DNA from: Candidatus Moraniibacteriota bacterium
GTDB taxonomy: Bacteria; Patescibacteriota; Minisyncoccia; Moranbacterales; GCA-2747515
Reading direction: 5' to 3'
Assembly: GCA_027069365.1 (NCBI GenBank)
Contig: JALXES010000111.1
Coordinates: 1 to 10,900 of the forward strand
Length of the DNA: 10,900 nt
Part shown: in pieces, positions 6,954-10,900 of the stretch
Layout of the letters: each line of letters begins with the position of its first letter
Numbering within the stretch: position 1 is the stretch's first letter
Made by a program: the position numbers and the translations under genes
The notes under the pieces: model-generated
Told to the model about the DNA's origin: nothing
The model's input: only the letters and a program-made list of their open reading frames with translations
The model's database searches: none

Positions 6954-6959
6954 TATAAA
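6954..6959 (+). promoter_or_regulatory. -10 box (TATAAA) of the split-barrel gene
   Basis: TATAAA lies six bases before the ATG at 6966, in an AT-rich run (6951-6965) that contrasts with the GC-rich coding sequence on both sides. A start seven bases past the hexamer falls on the A of the ATG. There is no TG extension and no good -35 box, so this is weaker evidence than the other sites. Confidence 0.45.
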
Positions 6960-6965
6960 AATACT

Positions 6966-7481
6966 ATGCGTATCGCACTAACATGGAACCATCCCAGCTA
7001 CCGTGATGCTGAAATCAACGAGCCGATAGAGCGCGTGCTGTCCACAAATATCATGATGAGTATGGCGACGGTGCACATGCGGGATGATGATGTCCCGGAG
7101 AGCTGGATTAATTCCATGTACTTTGCGTACACAGAGGACCTGATATTCTATATCCTGACCTATCCCACAGCAGAACACGTGCACAATCTCATGCACAATC
7201 CATCTGTTGCGCTGGCAATCGCATCACAGCAACCGCCGGACAAACACAAGGTTGGGTTGCAAATTGGTGGCACGTGTGTTCCGGTGCCGGACGATGAGCT
7301 CGCGGTAGCGACGAAAGTTTATGCAGAGCGTTTTCCATGGCTGCGGGATTTCGTGCGGTCAGCGGAGGACTGGCAGACGACATCACTCGTCTCACGACTC
7401 TACAAAGTAACGCCTCGCCGCATCAAGGTTTTTTCAGAGCGTCAGATCGGCACGGAGATGTGGCTGGAGCTGCACGTATAG
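6966..7481 (+). CDS. PNPOx-like FMN-binding split-barrel protein (YhbP-like)
   Basis: The 171-residue protein resembles the pyridoxamine 5'-phosphate oxidase-like split-barrel family, closest in feel to the YhbP/UPF0306 group. Evidence is the order of elements: a short N-terminal helix, a first strand LSTNIMMSMATVH, a second with MYFAYTEDLIFYILTYPTAEHVHNLMHNPSVALAIA (about 51-86), which is the typical strand, turn, S/T-x-x-H and NP-x-V-A-x-x-I pattern, then KVGLQIGGTCVPVPDDEL, and a closing strand YKVTPRRIKVFSER. The N-terminal substrate-binding part of true PdxH and its active-site pattern are not apparent, so a PLP-making role is not supported. The family includes FMN, F420 and haem binders; the cofactor here is unknown. 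The ATG follows a TATAAA box by six bases and has no Shine-Dalgarno site. It is flanked by its own and the mreB promoter, so it may be a single-gene unit. Confidence 0.75.
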   Translation: MRIALTWNHPSYRDAEINEPIERVLSTNIMMSMATVHMRDDDVPESWINSMYFAYTEDLIFYILTYPTAEHVHNLMHNPSVALAIASQQPPDKHKVGLQIGGTCVPVPDDELAVATKVYAERFPWLRDFVRSAEDWQTTSLVSRLYKVTPRRIKVFSERQIGTEMWLELHV

Positions 7482-7493
7482 AAATGATGATAG

Positions 7494-7522
7494 TTGCTTG
7501 GGCGTCGTGCGTGGGGTATAAT
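7494..7522 (+). promoter_or_regulatory. Promoter of the mreB operon
   Basis: A perfect TATAAT -10 box lies at 7517-7522. TTGCTT at 7494-7499 is a partial -35 box at the ideal 17-base spacing. Transcription would start near 7529, leaving a leader of about 47 bases before the GTG start of mreB. This is the only place in the window with both promoter halves and a conventional leader with a ribosome site. Confidence 0.6.
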
Positions 7523-7560
7523 AAGAGCGATTGTACGGTAGGTACACGCTTTTATATTTG

Positions 7561-7566
7561 TTAGGA
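7561..7566 (+). promoter_or_regulatory. Ribosome binding site that fixes the mreB GTG start
   Basis: TTAGGA contains the AGGA core of a Shine-Dalgarno site and ends nine bases before GTG 7576. No comparable site precedes TTG 7531 or ATG 7597 in the same frame. Confidence 0.6.
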
Positions 7567-7575
7567 ATAGTACGT

Positions 7576-8667
7576 GTGAAACATTTTCTACAGAACATGT
7601 GGCAGCGCCTCTTTGGGCGGTTTGCAAAAGACATCGGCATTGATTTGGGAACGGCAAACACGCTGGTGTATGTTGCCGGTGAAGGGATTGTGATCAACGA
7701 GCCATCGGTTGTTGCCATCAACAAGAAAACGGGGCAGGTGCTGGCAATTGGCACGGAAGCCAAGCGCATGGTGGGTAAGACGCCGGGCCACATTGTGGCG
7801 ACGCGCCCGCTGGTGGACGGTGTGATCAGTGACTATGATGTCACGGAGCAGATGCTCAAGTACTTCATTGGCAAAGTGCACAACGGAGCATTTGCGTTTT
7901 TGGCACGTCCGCGGGTGCTGGTCGGCATTCCGTCCGGTGTCACAGCGGTGGAGAAGCGTGCCGTGATTGAAGCAGCCATTGGCGCCGGCGCGCGTGAAGC
8001 GTTTCTCATTGATGAGCCCATGGCGGTGGCGATTGGCGCGGACTTGCCGGTGACTGACGCCGGCGGCAATATGGTGGTGGATATTGGCGGCGGCACATCG
8101 GAGATTGCGGTCATTTCATTGGGAGGCGTTGTTGTGGCGCGCTCACTACGCACTGCCGGTGATGAGATGAACGAGGACATCGTGCGCTACGCACGGGACC
8201 ACTTCAACCTCCTCATTGGTGAGAAGACGGCGGAAGAAGTCAAGATTGCCGTCGGTGCGGCAACGCGCCAAAAGGAAGAACTCGCGACAACGGTGCGAGG
8301 GCGTGACTTGGTGACGGGCCTCCCCAAGGAGGTTACCATGACAACGGAAGACGCGCGCAAAGCGCTCTCGCATTCCGTACGCATTATCGTCAACACCATC
8401 AAGACTATTGTGGAGGAAACGCCGCCGGAGTTGATTGCAGACATTATGCAGCGTGGCATTGTCCTATCCGGTGGCGGCGGTCTCATTCGCGGCCTGGATG
8501 AGTTGATTGCCGATCAGACGGAGATGCCTGTGCGCCGCGTGGAGGAGCCGCTGACAGCTGTGGCACGCGGGACGGGGATTGTGCTGAATGACTTGGAGAC
8601 GCTCAAGGACGTGCTCATTGACACAGAAGAGGACGGACTGCTCACCTATGCGTCAAAATCGTCATAA
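7576..8667 (+). CDS. mreB: Rod shape-determining protein MreB (bacterial actin)
   Basis: MreB polymerises under the membrane with ATP and directs the elongasome. The 363 residues contain the actin-fold signatures: phosphate-1 DIGIDLGTANTLVYV (19-33), the VGIPSGVTAVEKRAV segment (116-130), phosphate-2 VVDIGGGTSEIAVIS (167-181) and the adenosine motif GIVLSGGGGLIRGLDELI (294-311). The frame is open from TTG 7531. I chose GTG 7576 because of the AGGA ribosome site and because it yields a short N-terminus (KHFLQNMWQRLFGRF) that could form the membrane-binding amphipathic helix known for MreB; the extra upstream residues have no family counterpart. It is the first gene of an operon with mreC (six-base gap) and a PBP2 gene, the standard elongation set. 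Its presence predicts rod-like growth. Confidence 0.97.
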   Translation: MKHFLQNMWQRLFGRFAKDIGIDLGTANTLVYVAGEGIVINEPSVVAINKKTGQVLAIGTEAKRMVGKTPGHIVATRPLVDGVISDYDVTEQMLKYFIGKVHNGAFAFLARPRVLVGIPSGVTAVEKRAVIEAAIGAGAREAFLIDEPMAVAIGADLPVTDAGGNMVVDIGGGTSEIAVISLGGVVVARSLRTAGDEMNEDIVRYARDHFNLLIGEKTAEEVKIAVGAATRQKEELATTVRGRDLVTGLPKEVTMTTEDARKALSHSVRIIVNTIKTIVEETPPELIADIMQRGIVLSGGGGLIRGLDELIADQTEMPVRRVEEPLTAVARGTGIVLNDLETLKDVLIDTEEDGLLTYASKSS

Positions 8668-8673
8668 CACCGT

Positions 8674-9480
8674 ATGTCATCTCTCATCAAAAAACTGGCG
8701 CTTGGCGGTGGTGTGTGCATAGCGATTGCTTTCTTTATGACGCGCGGGACGGGGAGTACGACAGAGTTGTTTTTGTGGCGTGCAGCGGCACCATTTGTGC
8801 ATGCCGGCGCCACCGTGATTGATGCCGTGCGTGATACGCTTGCTGTCTTTGGCAACGCGCGCACCCTCACAGCACGTATTGAGGCGTTGGAGCGCGAAAA
8901 AATCGCCCTTCAGGCGGAGAAAAGTTACCTGGAGAACGTTGCTGCCGAAAATGCGACGCTGCGTGCAGAAGCGGCACTGCCGCGTGCAGAGGAGGTCGCG
9001 ACATATCCGCAGCGTGCAGCTGATGTCATTGGCTATAATCCGGGCGCCACCAAGGAGTGGATTGTGATTAACCGTGGGCAATCTGATGATGTGGCGGTTG
9101 GTATGCCTGTTGTGGTGGGGCGCGTACTCGTGGGCGTTGTTGCCGCCGTGGCGCCACATACTGCACAGGTACGTCTCATCACACATGCCCAGAGCGTTAT
9201 CCGCGGCGAAACAGCAAAGCTGCGCACGCGCGGCATTGTGCGCGGCGTCTCACACGCCGGTGCGCATGTCACGATGGTGGAGCGCTCGCAGCCACTTGCT
9301 GATGGAGACGTGATGCTTACTGTACGCAACAACGCTCTCCCGGGAGGCTTGCTGCTGGGGACGGTGTACAATGTGCGCGTCTCTGACGACAGCCTCTTCC
9401 AAGAGGCACTTCTGGCGCCAGCATACACGGCAGCGCTGCGTGATCGTGTAACAGTACTTCTGACACACAAGGATTTCTAA
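8674..9480 (+). CDS. mreC: Rod shape-determining protein MreC
   Basis: MreC is the bitopic scaffold that links cytoplasmic MreB to periplasmic or extracellular PBP2 and activates it. The 268-residue protein has a short cytoplasmic start (MSSLIKK), one membrane helix (about 8-24), a coiled coil at about 62-105 (ARIEALEREKIALQAEKS and following, with leucine/alanine heptads), and a beta-rich C-terminal domain containing DVIGYNPGATKEWIVINRG (116-134) and GMPVVVGRVLVGVVAAV. These are the usual MreC family features in the usual order, in a compact form. ATG 8674 follows the mreB stop by six bases and has no Shine-Dalgarno site, so translation is probably coupled to mreB. The next gene is a PBP2, with no mreD in between. 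Confidence 0.94.
   Translation: MSSLIKKLALGGGVCIAIAFFMTRGTGSTTELFLWRAAAPFVHAGATVIDAVRDTLAVFGNARTLTARIEALEREKIALQAEKSYLENVAAENATLRAEAALPRAEEVATYPQRAADVIGYNPGATKEWIVINRGQSDDVAVGMPVVVGRVLVGVVAAVAPHTAQVRLITHAQSVIRGETAKLRTRGIVRGVSHAGAHVTMVERSQPLADGDVMLTVRNNALPGGLLLGTVYNVRVSDDSLFQEALLAPAYTAALRDRVTVLLTHKDF
9469..9473 (+). promoter_or_regulatory. Ribosome binding site of the PBP2 gene
   Basis: AAGGA lies within the last codons of mreC and ends 11 bases before ATG 9485, slightly long but acceptable spacing. It supports internal-operon translation of the PBP2 gene by a Shine-Dalgarno route. Confidence 0.45.
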
Positions 9481-9484
9481 CGCC

Positions 9485-10900
9485 ATGCGATGGTTTCGTA
9501 CAAAAAAATATGCCGACGTGGAAATTGATGATGCTGTACTCACAGCGTCAGAGGGTGATGTGGCACAGATGGAATTCCGTCTCAACAAGAGGTGGCTGAG
9601 CTTTGCATTTGGCATTATGGTGATTGTTTTGTGTGCACTGGGTGCGCGGGTGTGGTTTTTGATGGTGCTCCATGGTGATGACTACCGCGCACGTGCCGCC
9701 GCCAACAGTGTGCGGTATGATGTCATTCCTGCGCCACGTGGTCTCATTCTGGACCGTTTTGGTGTGCCGCTGGTAGAAAACGTGCCGCAGACAGATGTTG
9801 TACTGTTCCTCTCGCTTCTACCGACTGATGACGCACAGAGGGAGCGCGTGATGGACGCACTCCGACGCATTCTACATATTTCGGCGGAAGAGTTGGCGCA
9901 GAAGATTGATGCGGCGCGTCAGCAGCACCAGAGTGCCGTGCTCCTTGCCACACACATTCCACAAGAGGTGCTCTTTTCGCTCGTTGAGCATGAGTCACAA
10001 CTGATGGGTGTACGTTTGGTAACAACGGCACGTCGTCACTATATTGACAGCACACTCTTTGCGCACGTTCTGGGCTACACGGGCATTGTGCAAGCGGAAG
10101 ATCTCGCACAAGATGACTCCTACTACCTCACAGACCACGTAGGGAGGACCGGTGTTGAGAAAGTCTATGAAACACTCCTGCGTGGGCGCCACGGTGCAAC
10201 CGGCATGGAGGTGGACGCACGTGGACGCTCGCGGCGCGTAACGCAGAACATTGTCCCGGTACCTGGAAGCGACATTTATCTGACAATTGATGCGGAGCTG
10301 CAGAAGTATATCACAACCGCCATGGAGAAGGCGTTTGAGCGCTACAATCTATCACGGGGCGCTGTGGTAGCGCTAGACCCACGCGATGGCAGCGTGCGCG
10401 CACTGGTAAGCATGCCGGGCTATGACAACAACCTCTTTGTGGATGGCATTTCCCAGGCGGACTATGCGGCGCTCACGCAGGATCCGGACCAGCCACTGTT
10501 TAACCGTGCTATCGGTGGTGCTTATCCTCCAGGCTCCACGGTCAAACCCATCCTTGCCGGCGCGGCACTCACAGAGGGCGTGATTGATGAACACACCGCG
10601 GTCAATAGCACGGGCGCTATCCGTGTGGGGGCGTACACGTTCCGCGACTGGCGTGTCAATGGCGTAGCGGACGTGCGCCGAGCCATTGCTGTGTCACATG
10701 ACATCTTCTTCTATGCTATCGGTGGTGGCTATGGTGCCATCCGTGGTATGGGTATGGAGACGATGAAGAAGTACTACATGCTCTTTGGTTTTGGCGCAAA
10801 GACGGGCATTGATCTCCCCGGAGAGGCGCGCGGTTTCATCCCGAGCCCGCAGTGGAAGCGGGAGCGTTTTGGTCAGCCATGGTCTATCGGCAATGACTAT
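9485..10900 (+). CDS. mrdA: Penicillin-binding protein 2, class B transpeptidase, 3' end outside the window
   Basis: This is the elongasome transpeptidase that cross-links new peptidoglycan. The first 472 residues are present with no stop. A cytoplasmic tail of about 37 residues, with the acidic stretch ADVEIDDAV, precedes one membrane helix (38-62). The class B dimerisation motif APRGLILDRFGVPLVENVP spans 83-101, and GRTGVEKVYETLLRG at 220-234 is also characteristic. The transpeptidase domain starts near 255. Its SxxK motif is PPGSTVK, with nucleophile S351 and K354; the second motif is SHD (404-406), the SxD form expected for PBP2 rather than the SxN of many other PBPs. FGFGAKTGIDLPGE (434-447) is the conserved PBP2/FtsI segment; the catalytic KTG lies beyond the window. 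Position after mreBC favours PBP2 over the division protein FtsI. A rodA gene may follow. Confidence 0.95.
   Translation, partial: MRWFRTKKYADVEIDDAVLTASEGDVAQMEFRLNKRWLSFAFGIMVIVLCALGARVWFLMVLHGDDYRARAAANSVRYDVIPAPRGLILDRFGVPLVENVPQTDVVLFLSLLPTDDAQRERVMDALRRILHISAEELAQKIDAARQQHQSAVLLATHIPQEVLFSLVEHESQLMGVRLVTTARRHYIDSTLFAHVLGYTGIVQAEDLAQDDSYYLTDHVGRTGVEKVYETLLRGRHGATGMEVDARGRSRRVTQNIVPVPGSDIYLTIDAELQKYITTAMEKAFERYNLSRGAVVALDPRDGSVRALVSMPGYDNNLFVDGISQADYAALTQDPDQPLFNRAIGGAYPPGSTVKPILAGAALTEGVIDEHTAVNSTGAIRVGAYTFRDWRVNGVADVRRAIAVSHDIFFYAIGGGYGAIRGMGMETMKKYYMLFGFGAKTGIDLPGEARGFIPSPQWKRERFGQPWSIGNDY

Noticed and set aside
8663..8668. CATAAC as a -10 box for mreC
   Set aside because: Poor match and only five bases from the ATG; the gene fits as the second member of the mreB operon.

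Overview
The window looks like a dense, ordinary housekeeping stretch of a bacterial chromosome with about 56% GC (estimated by eye). Every gene is on the + strand, and gaps are mostly 0-20 bases, the largest being about 100. The small single-domain proteins, the proline-tRNA ligase without an editing insert, the neighbourhood of scpAB, mraY and mreBC-PBP2, and promoters sitting almost on the start codons suggest a member of the Candidate Phyla Radiation (Patescibacteria), probably the Parcubacteria. This placement is inferred from protein style and was not tested phylogenetically. The standard code (UGA as stop) fits: none of the nine complete or partial frames needs an internal UGA, and mraY ends on one.

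Layout. Bases 2-889 hold the C-terminal third of a plasma-membrane H+-type P-type ATPase. Bases 945-2123 encode a twelve-helix MFS transporter. Bases 2133-3448 hold scpA and scpB, the non-SMC partners of the chromosome-condensing SMC complex. Overlapping the end of scpB, 3442-4470 encodes a secreted D-Ala-D-Ala carboxypeptidase-type serine peptidase. Bases 4484-5584 hold mraY, the membrane enzyme that makes lipid I. A 104-base gap with degenerate repeats and a promoter then leads to proS (5689-6942). Bases 6966-7481 encode a small FMN split-barrel protein. A second real gap (7482-7575) carries a full promoter and a Shine-Dalgarno site for the elongasome operon mreB (7576-8667), mreC (8674-9480) and a PBP2 transpeptidase gene (from 9485, cut by the window end).

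The genes fit one theme. MraY makes the peptidoglycan precursor, MreB and MreC position the elongation machine, PBP2 cross-links the wall and the carboxypeptidase trims it. ScpAB organises the chromosome. The ATPase and MFS protein handle membrane energetics and transport.

I found no mobile element, CRISPR array, RNA gene, toxin-antitoxin pair or clear intrinsic terminator, and no undescribed multi-gene system. The signals most worth checking are regulatory: -10 boxes 6-8 bases before the start codons of scpA, scpB and the split-barrel gene, predicting leaderless mRNAs, while mreB and PBP2 have Shine-Dalgarno-like sites. Others are the missing mreD, the missing ProRS editing domain, and a strong preference for GCC as the alanine codon before glycine, which enriches the word GCCGG.
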